Shown: positions 16,924-25,781 of the stretch, piece after piece | How positions within the stretch are numbered: the stretch's first letter is position 1 | How the letters are laid out: each line of letters begins with the position of its first letter | Notes under the pieces: model-generated | Seen by the model: the letters and a program-made list of their open reading frames with translations, nothing else | The model's database searches: none | What the model was told of the DNA's origin: nothing | From: a bacterium OL-1 | Lineage (GTDB): Bacteria; Actinomycetota; Coriobacteriia; Coriobacteriales; Atopobiaceae | Assembly (NCBI GenBank): GCA_000752675.2 | Contig: LM994627.1 | Span: 492,429 to 556,428, forward strand | DNA: 64,000 nucleotides | Reading direction: 5' to 3' | Translations under genes and position numbers: made by a program

Positions 16924-17955
16924 CTACCAGCTCACCAGGTCGTCTGTGATGTCCGATACAGTCTCGGCGCCGCACATCTCCATGGTGTCCCCAAGCTCGC
17001 CCTGCAGCTGGGCGAGAAGGTCCATCACGCCTTGCTCTCCCCCACCGTACATCGCAACCACGAACGGCCGGCACATGAGGACCGCGTTCGCACCAAGCGC
17101 AATGGCCCGGAAGACGTCGACGCCAGACCTGATGCCGCCATCAACCAGAACGACAAGGTCGTCGCCAACGGCCCGGGAAATTTCCGGAAGGACCGTCGCC
17201 GTGGCCTCCACGCCGTCCTGCACGCGTCCGCCGTGGTTGGAGACCACAATGCCGTCGGCACCGGCCTTCATGGCCTTCTCGGCGCCTCGCTCGGTCATGA
17301 TGCCCTTGAGGACAAAGGGCGTGTCCGCCGCGTGGCAGGCCTTAGCGATCTCGCGCAGCTGCGAGACGTCCTTGGCACCTGCTGGTGGCTGCTGCCCCCT
17401 GAGGAAGGGAAGCCCTGCGCCATCGATATCCATGGCAACGGCAACGGGATGTGCCGCCAGGGCAATTCTCAGCTTGTCTCGCACCACGTCCTTGGACCAA
17501 GGCTTTATGGTGCAGATGCCACAGCCATCCAAGCCCGAAATGGCGCGACAGGCTCCCTCGTGGAGCGAGGCGGCGAGGCCGTCACCCGTCCACCCCAGCG
17601 ACCCTGCCCCTGCAGCTGCACGGAGCATCACGTCGTTGTAGGTCTCCATGTCGTACTTGGGGCCGTAGTGGCGGTTCACGTCACCCAGCGGGCCAACCAT
17701 CACGGGCAACGAGAGCTTGCGCCCAAAGACCGTCACGGAAGTGTCCGGCACATACGGCTCGTGGATGGTGTCCATGTGAATCATCACAGACTGCCAGGCC
17801 TCATAGTTGCGAATGGCCACCGTCCCCGTGCCCTTTGCGCCCGGGCCAGGAATGCGGTTGCGGCAGGCCCTTCCATCGCAGACAGGACACGCCTTGCAGT
17901 TGCCCATCTGTCCCCGAGCGGCCTCTGCCAGCTCCGCGTAGCTCATGCGTCCCAT
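16924..17955 (-). CDS. FMN-dependent alpha-hydroxy acid oxidase/dehydrogenase family
   Basis: A 343-residue member of the lactate oxidase / glycolate oxidase family (FMN TIM barrel) that oxidises 2-hydroxy acids. The active-site motif SNHGGRVQDG (catalytic His and Arg) and the FMN-phosphate segment DGGIRSGVDVFRAIALGANAV are clear. The N-terminus is unusual: cysteines at about 20, 23, 26 and 31 (CKACPVCDGRAC) before IPGPGAKGTG. This form occurs in anaerobic Gram-positives and suggests a bound Fe-S cluster or metal. ATG at 17955 follows a GGGGGG stretch by five bases. The frame also stays open backwards into proS, without support. Substrate unknown. Confidence 0.85.
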   Translation of the reverse strand: MGRMSYAELAEAARGQMGNCKACPVCDGRACRNRIPGPGAKGTGTVAIRNYEAWQSVMIHMDTIHEPYVPDTSVTVFGRKLSLPVMVGPLGDVNRHYGPKYDMETYNDVMLRAAAGAGSLGWTGDGLAASLHEGACRAISGLDGCGICTIKPWSKDVVRDKLRIALAAHPVAVAMDIDGAGLPFLRGQQPPAGAKDVSQLREIAKACHAADTPFVLKGIMTERGAEKAMKAGADGIVVSNHGGRVQDGVEATATVLPEISRAVGDDLVVLVDGGIRSGVDVFRAIALGANAVLMCRPFVVAMYGGGEQGVMDLLAQLQGELGDTMEMCGAETVSDITDDLVSW

Positions 17956-17968
17956 GAAATCCCCCCAT

Positions 17969-17998
17969 ACGAAAAGGGCCGCGGAAGTCCCGCGGCCC
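17969..17998 (-). terminator. terminator between proS and the FMN enzyme gene
   Basis: Stem GGGCCGCGG / CCGCGGCCC with a five-base loop, followed by TTTTCG on the minus strand. It closes the pyrH-to-proS transcription unit, 43 bases after the proS stop and just before the next ribosome binding site. Confidence 0.85.
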
Positions 17999-18014
17999 AC
18001 CTCCACCCAGTGAA

Positions 18015-18043
18015 TGGGACAAAGGGAAACTCCCTTTGTCTCA
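18015..18043. repeat. 29-bp palindromic repeat, copy 1 (at proS stop)
   Basis: On the minus strand TGAGACAAAGGGA, loop GTT, then TCCCTTTGTCCCA: a 10-bp perfect stem plus two outer pairs. The first TGA is the proS stop codon. It matches copy 2 at 50378-50406 in 28 of 29 positions. It is not followed by a T tract, so it is not a normal terminator; a true terminator lies 17 bases on. Confidence 0.85.
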
Positions 18044-19756
18044 CGCGCGCTCGGAGACGACCCGTGCCGAGAGGAGCGAGGCCACCTCGTCGATGGCAAC
18101 CTCGGTGCGCTCGCCGGTCGCACGGACCTTGAGTTCCACGTTACCGTTCTTGATGGCCTTCTTGCCGCAGACCACCTGGTACGGGAAGCCCATGAGGTCC
18201 GCGTCGGCAAACTTGACGCCCGGGCGCTCCTTGCGATCGTCCACGATAACCTCGACGCCTGCCGCGAGAAGCTCCTCGGCCACACGCGCGGCAACGGGCC
18301 ACACCACGTCATCGTTCACGTCGAGAGGGACGACCTCGACCTCGTAGGGTGCTACCGCCACGGGGAACGAGATGCCGTGCTCGTCGTGGTGCTGCTCGAC
18401 AACGGCGGCAAGCATGCGAGAGACGCCTATGCCGTAGCAGCCCATCTGGAAGGGCTTCTCGACGCCGTCGGGATCTGCGAAGGTTGCGCTCATGGTCTCG
18501 GAGTACTTGGTTCCCAGCTGGAAGACCTGGCCAACCTCGATGCCACGGGCAGCCTTGAGGGGTGCCCCGCACTTGGGGCATATGTCGCCAGCCTTGGCGG
18601 TGATGACGTCCACCCAGCGACCAATCGTGAAGTCGCGGCATTGCTTCGCGTGCACGTAGTGGTAGCCAGCATCGTTGGCGCCGATTGCCCACCACGCGGA
18701 GTCGCGCAGCGACTCATCGGCGCAGGAGCCCACGCCCTCGGGAAGGTCGATGGGTCCGATGAAGCCCTTGACAAGACCGTACTGCGCAAGCTCCTCGTCG
18801 CTCATCATGTGGTAGGCGCCAAAGGCGTGCTCGGCCTTGACGTCGTTCATCTCGTGGTCGCCGGGGACAAAGCACACCCAGGGCTTGCCGTCGCCGTCGA
18901 CAAGCGCGAGCGCCTTCCTCGTTGCGGCCTCGGGCACCTTGAGGAAGGCCGCGAGGTCGGCGATAGTCCCGCAACCAGGTGTCTCGAGCTTCTGGAGGTC
19001 TCCCTCCTCGCCCTCGACGAGGTTGATGGGGGCCGTAGCGGCCTCGGTGTCTGCCGCAAAGCCACAGCCGTCACAGTAGACAATCTCGGCTTCGCCGGCG
19101 TCCGCCAGTGCCATGAACTCGACGGAGGTGTCGCCACCAATCTGGCCGGAGTCCGCAACCACGGGAAGCGCACGCAGGCCCACGCGCTCGCAGATGCGCG
19201 TGTAGGCGCCCTTCTCGTCGTTGTAGGACTTCTGCATGCCCTCGACATCGGCGTCGAAGGAGTAGCCGTCCTTCATGATGAACTCGCGGCCGCGCATGAG
19301 GCCAAAGCGGGGGCGCAGCTCGTCGCGGAACTTGTCCTGGATCTGATAAAGCGTCACCGGCAGCTGCTTGTATGAGCGGAGCTCGTTGCGGACAAGGTCG
19401 GTGAAGGACTCCTCGTGCGTGGGGCCAAGGGCAAACTCGCGCTCGTGGCGGTCCTTGAGGCGCATGAGCTCCGGGCCGTAGGCGCTCCAGCGGCCGGACT
19501 GGCGCCAGAGCTCGCCGTCAGTGAGGATGGGCACGAGCATCTCCTGCGCACCAATGCCCTCCATCTCGTCGCGAATGACAGCCTCGATCTTCATGAGCGA
19601 GCGCCACGCAAGTGGCAGGTAGCTGTAGAGACCAGAGGCGGACTTGCGGATCATGCCCGCACGGAGCAAAAGCCTATGGCTTGCAAGCTCCGCCTCAGCG
19701 GGATCCTCCTTGAGCGTAGGCGCATAGAGCCCGGTCATCCTTGCATACGTTCTCAC
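18041..19756 (-). CDS. proS: prolyl-tRNA synthetase (bacterial type)
   Basis: ProRS charges tRNA-Pro. The 571-residue product is the long bacterial class II form: N-terminal LLLRAGMIRKSASGLYSYLPLAWRSL, motif 2 region with LGPTHEESFTDLVRNEL and FRDELRPRFGLMRGREFIMKDGYSF, a central editing (INS) domain, motif 3 (GCYGIGVSRMLAA) and a C-terminal anticodon-binding domain (VNDDVVWPVAARVAEELLAAG). GTG at 19756 is chosen because GAGAGG ends nine bases upstream; ATG at 19738 is the alternative. A CCCGGC/GCCGGG hairpin at 19773-19790 abuts the ribosome binding site and could tune translation. It is the last gene of the pyrH-to-proS chain. Confidence 0.95.
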   Translation of the reverse strand: MRTYARMTGLYAPTLKEDPAEAELASHRLLLRAGMIRKSASGLYSYLPLAWRSLMKIEAVIRDEMEGIGAQEMLVPILTDGELWRQSGRWSAYGPELMRLKDRHEREFALGPTHEESFTDLVRNELRSYKQLPVTLYQIQDKFRDELRPRFGLMRGREFIMKDGYSFDADVEGMQKSYNDEKGAYTRICERVGLRALPVVADSGQIGGDTSVEFMALADAGEAEIVYCDGCGFAADTEAATAPINLVEGEEGDLQKLETPGCGTIADLAAFLKVPEAATRKALALVDGDGKPWVCFVPGDHEMNDVKAEHAFGAYHMMSDEELAQYGLVKGFIGPIDLPEGVGSCADESLRDSAWWAIGANDAGYHYVHAKQCRDFTIGRWVDVITAKAGDICPKCGAPLKAARGIEVGQVFQLGTKYSETMSATFADPDGVEKPFQMGCYGIGVSRMLAAVVEQHHDEHGISFPVAVAPYEVEVVPLDVNDDVVWPVAARVAEELLAAGVEVIVDDRKERPGVKFADADLMGFPYQVVCGKKAIKNGNVELKVRATGERTEVAIDEVASLLSARVVSERA

Positions 19757-19831
19757 GGTGAAAGTCCTCTCCCCCGGCAAACTGGCCGGGCGTCATGCGC
19801 CGAAACCGACGCTATGCAATTCTACGGCCGA

Positions 19832-20926
19832 TTAGGCACCAAGGGCGCCTGGGAAGCGCCGCTCGATCTCGGCCATGAGTTCGTCCACGATCATGTCAGC
19901 AGGAACCTTGCGCAGGGGCTTGCCACCCTCGAAGAGCATGGCCTGCCCGTGACCGCACGCCACGCCAAGGTCTGCGTCGGAGGCCTCGCCGGGCCCGTTC
20001 ACCACGCACCCCATGACGGCAACGGTGATGGGCGCCTTTACGGCAGAGAGGCGCTTGCCCACCTCCTCGGCAATGGGAATCATGTCAACCTGGCAACGGC
20101 CGCAGGTGGGGCAGCTCACGAGCTCGGGCGAGCGGCGGCGCATGCCAAGCGCCGAGAGGAGTTCCCAGGCAGCCGCAACCTCCTCGACGGGGTCTGCGGT
20201 TAGCGAGAGACGCATGGTATCGCCAATGCCCTCCTCGAGGAGAATCCCTACGCCGGCGGCGTTTTTGACCGTCCCCTGTCGAAGCGTTCCCGCCTCGGTG
20301 ACGCCCACATGAAGCGGGACCTCGGGCAGAGCCTTCGAGAGTGCGCGGTAGGTCGCAAGTGTGGTGGGCACGCTGTGCGCCTTGGCCGAGAGCACCACGT
20401 CGAGAAAGCCGCGGTCACGGAAGTGCTCGACGAAGCCCTCGGCGGAGGCCACGAGCTTCTCCGGAAGCGTGAGGTCCTGCCTGGCGGCGACCTTCTCGTC
20501 AAGCGAACCCGCATTGACGCCAATGCGGATGGGGATGCCCGCCTCGCCGCAGGCGTCTATCACGGCGTCCACGCGATCCCAAGAGCCGATGTTGCCCGGG
20601 TTCACGCGCAGGGCCGCTGCACCGCGGGCGGCAGCACCCAAGGCAAGCCGGTAGTCGAAGTGGATGTCCGCGATTACAGGCAGCGGCGACTCCGCGCAGA
20701 TGCGCTCGAAGCCGTCGAGCGACTCAGCGTTGGGAACTGCCACGCGGATGATCTCGCAGCCGGCGTCTGCAAGGCGTCTGATCTGCGCAAGGGTGGCCGC
20801 AGCTTCTGCCGTCTTGGTGGTACACATCGACTGCACCGAGACGGGAGCTCCGCCGCCCACGGCGACGTTACCAACCATGACGCGCCTAGTTAGCTCGCGA
20901 GGAAGTTTCTGAGTGCTGGTATCCAT
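19832..20926 (-). CDS. ispG: 4-hydroxy-3-methylbut-2-en-1-yl diphosphate synthase
   Basis: IspG converts methylerythritol cyclodiphosphate to HMBPP in the MEP pathway with a [4Fe-4S] cluster. The 364-residue product has the TIM-barrel start VMVGNVAVGGGAPVSVQSM, GCEIIRVAVP, IADIHFDYRLAL, RVNPGNIG, and the C-terminal cluster ligands in CPTCGRC and CVVNGPGEA. The ATG at 20926 lies one base after the rseP stop; a TTG four codons earlier would overlap rseP. The dxr-rseP-ispG order is standard in actinobacteria. Confidence 0.95.
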   Translation of the reverse strand: MDTSTQKLPRELTRRVMVGNVAVGGGAPVSVQSMCTTKTAEAAATLAQIRRLADAGCEIIRVAVPNAESLDGFERICAESPLPVIADIHFDYRLALGAAARGAAALRVNPGNIGSWDRVDAVIDACGEAGIPIRIGVNAGSLDEKVAARQDLTLPEKLVASAEGFVEHFRDRGFLDVVLSAKAHSVPTTLATYRALSKALPEVPLHVGVTEAGTLRQGTVKNAAGVGILLEEGIGDTMRLSLTADPVEEVAAAWELLSALGMRRRSPELVSCPTCGRCQVDMIPIAEEVGKRLSAVKAPITVAVMGCVVNGPGEASDADLGVACGHGQAMLFEGGKPLRKVPADMIVDELMAEIERRFPGALGA

Positions 20927-20927
20927 G

Positions 20928-22307
20928 TCAGCCGCCAATCACAAAGGTCACGATGTCATTTCTCATGGCCACGACAAAGACGAAGAGGAAAAAGGCAAGC
21001 CCAGCGTAGCTCACGATGGTCTGCGCACGCGCGGAGACCTGACGCCTGGAGATAGCCTGGATTATCTCGATGAGAATTTTGCCGCCGTCAAGCGGTGGAA
21101 TTGGCAGCAGGTTCATAAAGCCGAGCGACATCGAGATGGCACCAATGAAGAAGGCGAGCGTGGGAACGCCAGCCGAGGCCGCCTCGGAGGCCATGACCGA
21201 GATGCCCACGACGGAGCTTGACTGGTCGAGGACCTCCATGGTGTGAGTGGGCACGATGAGCTTCACGGCATACTCCGCTACCAGTCCACCGTACGCCACA
21301 GACCCGCGAAGTGCCTGGCCAAGTGAGGGATAGTACGTGTAGGCCTGATTGGTGATGCCCAGGTACTCCGCCGCCTGGCCATCAACCAGATTGACGGTGG
21401 TCTCGAACGTCGAGCCGTCTCTCTCGTAGTCGAGCGTAAAGTCGGTTCCAGACTCCAGATAGGGCTTGATTGCGGCAACAAGGTCATCGTAGGTGGAGAT
21501 GGCCTCCCCATCCACGGCCGTGATGCGGTCGCCCGCCTCAATGCCAGCCGCCTCGGCAAAGGACCCCGGGGAGACGCTGCCAATTACTGGCTCATTCGAT
21601 GCAGCCTGCACGCCCATGACCATGAAGGAAGCCGTGACAACCACGAGCGCCACAAGGAGGTTGACCGCAGGGCCCGCAAGGAGCATCGCGCACCGACGCC
21701 AGAAGCCGCACCCAAGGTAGGTGCGCCCACGCTCGCGCGCAAGAAACTCGTCCACACTCATGCCGGGATCACGTGGCTCACCGTAGTTGGTGGTTCCTGC
21801 CTGTGAGAAGTCGTGCCCACGGTCGTACTCGGTGCGCAGGCTGGCGTCACGTCGGAGTGTCTCAAAGCTCGCAGGCCAGTCCGACTGGCCCTCGTGCTCG
21901 CCAAGCGCCGGATCATAGTAGGGCCTCACGGTGGCCCAGTCAGCGAGCGTTGCGAGAAGCCCGTATGCCCTATCGACGTCGCACCCCAGCTGGGAGGCCA
22001 GATCGCTCACGGCAATCCTGCCGGCACGCTGCACGACCATAAGTGCCGCACCGAGAAGCTCGTCGGTGGAGTTCTCCATGCCGCAAATGCGCGTGTAGCC
22101 GCCAAGCAGGATGGGGGTTACACCGATCTCGGTACCGTGGTCTTTGCTCTTGTGCGAGAGCTTGACCCGGCAGGGCATGCCCAGGAAGAACTCGGTCACG
22201 CGGACGCCACACGCACGGGCAGCCAGGTAGTGACCACCCTCATGCACAAAGACGAGAAGCGAGAGAACGACAACGCCCCAGAAGATAGCGGATACGACCC
22301 CCGTCAT
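20928..22307 (-). CDS. rseP: RseP/RasP-like site-2 protease with inserted domain
   Basis: An intramembrane zinc metalloprotease of the M50B family that cuts membrane-bound anti-sigma factors or remnant signal peptides. The 459-residue product has HEGGH at residues 22-26, the LLGGYTRICG strand, one PDZ domain (about 235-310), an AGPAVNLLVAL span and the second zinc-ligand motif LLPIPPLDGGK near 410. Between residues about 77 and 195 there is an insertion of roughly 110 residues, absent from E. coli and Bacillus homologues, with a helix-turn-helix-like pattern (DLASQLGCDVDRAYGLLATLAD). The start overlaps dxr by 4 bases. The real substrate is unknown. Confidence 0.92.
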   Translation of the reverse strand: MTGVVSAIFWGVVVLSLLVFVHEGGHYLAARACGVRVTEFFLGMPCRVKLSHKSKDHGTEIGVTPILLGGYTRICGMENSTDELLGAALMVVQRAGRIAVSDLASQLGCDVDRAYGLLATLADWATVRPYYDPALGEHEGQSDWPASFETLRRDASLRTEYDRGHDFSQAGTTNYGEPRDPGMSVDEFLARERGRTYLGCGFWRRCAMLLAGPAVNLLVALVVVTASFMVMGVQAASNEPVIGSVSPGSFAEAAGIEAGDRITAVDGEAISTYDDLVAAIKPYLESGTDFTLDYERDGSTFETTVNLVDGQAAEYLGITNQAYTYYPSLGQALRGSVAYGGLVAEYAVKLIVPTHTMEVLDQSSSVVGISVMASEAASAGVPTLAFFIGAISMSLGFMNLLPIPPLDGGKILIEIIQAISRRQVSARAQTIVSYAGLAFFLFVFVVAMRNDIVTFVIGG

Positions 22308-23503
22308 ACGCGGATTTCCCTGATGAAGGAGCGCGCAAGCTGCCGCGACCTGGCGTCCACCTCAGCGAGCTGTGCCAGGTTGTCGACAGGCACCGCCTTC
22401 GTGGCATTCATTACGGAAGAGATGATGCGCTCGATGTCCAGGAAGCCGCACTCGCCAGCGCGGAACGCAGCGTTGGCAACCTCGTTGGCAGCGTTTGCGG
22501 CACACGGCATGGTTCCGGCGATGCGACCCGCCTCCTTGATGAGGGCAAGGCACCCAAAGGTCTTCTCGTCTGCCTCGCCAAAGGTAACCGGCGCCTCGCG
22601 GCACCAGTCGACCGGAACTGTGGGGGCAGACCAGCGCTCGGGATAGCTCAGCGCGTACTGAATGGGAATGCGCATGTCGGAAGGACCCAGCTGAGCCTTC
22701 ACCGATCCGTCTGCAAACTCGACCATCGAGTGGATGCGGCTCTGACGCTGCACGAGCACGTGGATATCGTCGATGCCAACGTTAAAGAGGTGATGCGCCT
22801 CGATGACCTCGAGTCCCTTATTGGTAAGAGTTGCGCAATCGATGGTTATCTTGGGTCCCATAGTCCAGGTTGGATGTGCAAGAGCGTCACCCGGAGTCAC
22901 GTGAGAGAGCTGCTCTCTGGTCATGCCGTAGAAGGGACCGCCCGAGCAGGTTAGCCAGATGCGTGCCAGATCCGCGTCCCTCTCGCCAACCAGACACTGG
23001 TAGATGGCACTGTGCTCGGAGTCAACGGGAATGAGCTTGCCGGGCTTGGCAAGCGGCATGAGAAGGTCACCGGCCACAACAATTGACTCTTTGTTAGCGT
23101 AGGCAAGGATCTTATCTGCTTTGAGCGCTGCATAGCCAGCAGCCATGCCTGCCTCACCAACAACGGCGTTTACCACACAGTCGACGTCTGGCAGCTCCGC
23201 AAGCTCCATCACGGCATCGGGACCAAAGCCAATCTCGCACCCAGACGGAATCTCCTCAAGGGCAACGTCATCCTTACGTGAGGCATCGGCAACCGCAAGG
23301 TGAGTTGCGCCAAACTCGCGCGCAACCTCAACCAGCCGCTCGCAGGACGAGTTTACAGAAAGGGCAACAACCTTCAAGCGATCTGTGTGCTGACGACATA
23401 CGTCGAGCGTCTGCATCCCGATGGAGCCCGAGCAGCCCAAGACCGCGACGCGAAGAACATGCGTACGTGGGGAGCGCGCCCCAGGGCGCTCAAACAAACT
23501 CAT
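22304..23503 (-). CDS. dxr: 1-deoxy-D-xylulose 5-phosphate reductoisomerase
   Basis: Dxr makes 2-C-methylerythritol 4-phosphate with NADPH, the committed MEP step. The 399-residue product shows VAVLGCSGSIGMQTLDV (NADPH binding), ILAYANKESIVVAG, the metal-binding IPVDSEHSAIYQCL, and the substrate loop GGPFYGMTREQL followed by HPTWTMGPKITIDCATL. The ATG at 23503 overlaps the cdsA stop, and the stop overlaps rseP. Length and motifs are normal. Confidence 0.96.
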   Translation of the reverse strand: MSLFERPGARSPRTHVLRVAVLGCSGSIGMQTLDVCRQHTDRLKVVALSVNSSCERLVEVAREFGATHLAVADASRKDDVALEEIPSGCEIGFGPDAVMELAELPDVDCVVNAVVGEAGMAAGYAALKADKILAYANKESIVVAGDLLMPLAKPGKLIPVDSEHSAIYQCLVGERDADLARIWLTCSGGPFYGMTREQLSHVTPGDALAHPTWTMGPKITIDCATLTNKGLEVIEAHHLFNVGIDDIHVLVQRQSRIHSMVEFADGSVKAQLGPSDMRIPIQYALSYPERWSAPTVPVDWCREAPVTFGEADEKTFGCLALIKEAGRIAGTMPCAANAANEVANAAFRAGECGFLDIERIISSVMNATKAVPVDNLAQLAEVDARSRQLARSFIREIRV

Positions 23504-24453
23504 AGAATTCCCCCAAAGAAGAGTACGAAGTAGGCAGCCATGCTGCCAAAGAGCATAGAGTCGGACCTGTCAAGAAGCCCGCCGTGACCGGGCATGAGGT
23601 TGCCGGAGTCCTTGACCCCCACGCCGCGCTTTAGACGCGACTCAAACAGATCGCCCACAACGCCGGCAATACCTACGAGAAGCCCGCCCAAGATGGCAAG
23701 GGGCATCTCGAGGCCGGCAACGCCAAAGGCTGCCATGGCCGCCCAAATGATCACGGATGCAACAATGCCTCCGTAGAAGCCCTCCCAGCTCTTGTGCGGG
23801 GAGATGCGTGGGGCAAGCTTATGGACGCCGAACCTCGAGCCTATGGCGTAGGCCATGGCATCGTTTGCCCAGACGGAGAGCATGACGCCAAAGGTGAGGG
23901 TTGCGCCAACGAGCCCCTTGTCGACTACGCGGACAAGCACCAGGCTCGAGAAGGTGAGCGACGTGTAGAGCGGGCCAAAAACCGTTATGGCAACGTCGCC
24001 CACGTTGGCACGGGGTGTGAATACGTACCAGGCCGCGCAGGCGGCAAGGAGCAAGAACAAAATGATGACAAGGCCCCTCAGGCCATACCCATAGGCCGCG
24101 AGCGGGAACAATACCGCAGCGGCAAGCCCTACACCCTCGTTGGGCATGCGACCGCCCATGCGCGCGATTCGGAAGAACTCGGAGCAGCAGAGCCACCCCA
24201 TGGCGCTGATCATAAGCGTTGTTGCGATGGGCCCTATGTAGAGGCAGACGAGAACCACAATGGCGTAGATGGCGCCCGACGTGGTGCGCGTGAGGAGGCG
24301 CTCCGTCCACCCGCGGGCTCGCTGGCCTGCAAGAGCACCAGCAGTACGCTGCGCCTCCTTGGCATTGCGCCTGTTTTCGAGCTTGTCTATGTGGCGGTCG
24401 ATGCCAACGCTTTCGCGCTTGTCCTGCCGTCTCTCGGGGCCCTTCTCACTCAA
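23500..24453 (-). CDS. cdsA: phosphatidate cytidylyltransferase
   Basis: CdsA makes CDP-diacylglycerol from phosphatidic acid and CTP in the membrane. The product has about eight spans and ends with the family signature DLFESRLKRGVGVKDSGNLMPGHGGLLDRSDS. The N-terminus is a charged cytosolic stretch of about 50 residues. The start is uncertain: TTG at 24453 (317 residues) overlaps the uppS stop as TTGA and fits the coupling seen throughout this operon; a GTG further in is possible. The coding frame is also open upstream through uppS, which I do not accept. Confidence 0.93.
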   Translation of the reverse strand: MSEKGPERRQDKRESVGIDRHIDKLENRRNAKEAQRTAGALAGQRARGWTERLLTRTTSGAIYAIVVLVCLYIGPIATTLMISAMGWLCCSEFFRIARMGGRMPNEGVGLAAAVLFPLAAYGYGLRGLVIILFLLLAACAAWYVFTPRANVGDVAITVFGPLYTSLTFSSLVLVRVVDKGLVGATLTFGVMLSVWANDAMAYAIGSRFGVHKLAPRISPHKSWEGFYGGIVASVIIWAAMAAFGVAGLEMPLAILGGLLVGIAGVVGDLFESRLKRGVGVKDSGNLMPGHGGLLDRSDSMLFGSMAAYFVLFFGGIL

Positions 24454-25235
24454 CGCTCGGTGACACCCCCAAACCGACGATGCCTGCCCTGAAATGCCTT
24501 GACAGCGCGGAGGAAGTCCCAGCGCGAGAAGTCTGGCCACAGGGTGGGTGTCACATAAAACTCAGTATAGGCAAGCTGCCAGAGCAGGTAGTTGGAGAGG
24601 CGCATCTCGCCCGACGTACGGATGAGAAGCTCGGGGTCTGGCAGGCCAGCGGTATACAGACGAGAGGAGACACCCTGCTCGTCTATGTCGTCGGGACGCA
24701 GCGTACCTGCCGCGACCTCGTCCGCAAGCTCGCGAGCAGCGCGTGCTATCTCAGCGCGGGAACCATAGTTCACGGCCAGCGCAAAGACCATGCCCGTATG
24801 GTCTGCGGTCTGGTCAAGCCCCTCACGGAAGACGTCTGCCGTCTCCTTGGGAAGGGAGTCGATGTCACCAAAGAAGCGAAGGCGCACGTTCTCCTGGTGG
24901 AAGAGCGGAAGCTCGTTCAGGAGCGTGGTCGCAAAGAGATGCATGAGCAGGTCCACCTCATGCTGAGGCCTCTTCCAGTTCTCGGTCGAAAACGCATAGA
25001 CCGAGAGCACGTCGAGCCCGAGCCTCACGCTGGTGGTAACAGCCTCCCGCAGCGAGTCAACGCCCGCCACGTGTCCCTCGGAACGGTCAAGGCCACGGGC
25101 CTGCGCCCAGCGCCCGTTGCCATCCATGATGATGGAAACGTGGCGAGGAATGCGACTGAGGTCGACGTCGGCAAGGCATATGTCCACGGGGGGATTGGCG
25201 TAGTACTCCCCGAGCTTCTTCTCGTCTATTTGCAC
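24450..25235 (-). CDS. uppS: undecaprenyl diphosphate synthase
   Basis: UppS condenses IPP units onto farnesyl diphosphate to form the C55 lipid carrier for cell wall synthesis. The 261-residue product carries HVSIIMDGNGRWAQ (catalytic Asp), GHVAGVDSLREAV, SVYAFSTENWKRP, and the C-terminal RTSGEMRLSNYLLWQLAYTEFY with the conserved TLWPDF. Its start directly adjoins the frr stop and its stop overlaps cdsA. It uses the product of the MEP enzymes encoded nearby. Confidence 0.96.
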   Translation of the reverse strand: MQIDEKKLGEYYANPPVDICLADVDLSRIPRHVSIIMDGNGRWAQARGLDRSEGHVAGVDSLREAVTTSVRLGLDVLSVYAFSTENWKRPQHEVDLLMHLFATTLLNELPLFHQENVRLRFFGDIDSLPKETADVFREGLDQTADHTGMVFALAVNYGSRAEIARAARELADEVAAGTLRPDDIDEQGVSSRLYTAGLPDPELLIRTSGEMRLSNYLLWQLAYTEFYVTPTLWPDFSRWDFLRAVKAFQGRHRRFGGVTER

Positions 25236-25781
25236 CTAGATCTCCATGACCTCTGCGGTCTTCTCCTTGAGCATGGCGTCGACGCGCTTGACATAATCAT
25301 CGGTGAGCTTCTGGACGGCCTTCTTCTCGCGGGAGACCTCGTCCTCCGAGAGCCCCTCGTCGCGGTCGAGCTTATTGTTTGTGTCGCGGCGGACATTGCG
25401 GATAGAAACGCGCGCCTCCTCGGCAATGTCCTTGCACTCGCGGGCAAGCTCGCGACGACGCTCCTCGGTGGGCTTGGGGAACGGGAGACGGATGCTCACG
25501 CCATCGTTTGAGGGCGTGATACCAAGGTCAGACGCCTCGATGGCCTTCTCGATGCTCCTGAGCGCGGTCTTGTCCCACGGCTCGATGACCATCATAGAGG
25601 CCTCGGGTACCTTCACGCCGGCAAGCTGCGTGATGGGCGTGGGCTGCCCGTAGTAGTCGACCTTGATGGGATCGAGGATGTGGGGGTTCGCACGGCCGGT
25701 GCGGACGCGGGAGAAGTTCGCCTGGAGGGCCTCCAGGCACTTGTCCATGTGCTGCTTTGCCTTGTCGGTGTACTGGCTCAT
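25236..25781 (-). CDS. frr: ribosome recycling factor
   Basis: Frr, with EF-G, splits post-termination ribosomes. The 181-residue product has the family features: [23 protein letters not shown], a small beta domain, [16 protein letters not shown] and the helical C-terminus [22 protein letters not shown]. The ATG overlaps the pyrH stop by 4 bases; the stop adjoins uppS. The pyrH-frr-uppS order is nearly universal in Gram-positive bacteria. Confidence 0.97.
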   Translation of the reverse strand: MSQYTDKAKQHMDKCLEALQANFSRVRTGRANPHILDPIKVDYYGQPTPITQLAGVKVPEASMMVIEPWDKTALRSIEKAIEASDLGITPSNDGVSIRLPFPKPTEERRRELARECKDIAEEARVSIRNVRRDTNNKLDRDEGLSEDEVSREKKAVQKLTDDYVKRVDAMLKEKTAEVMEI

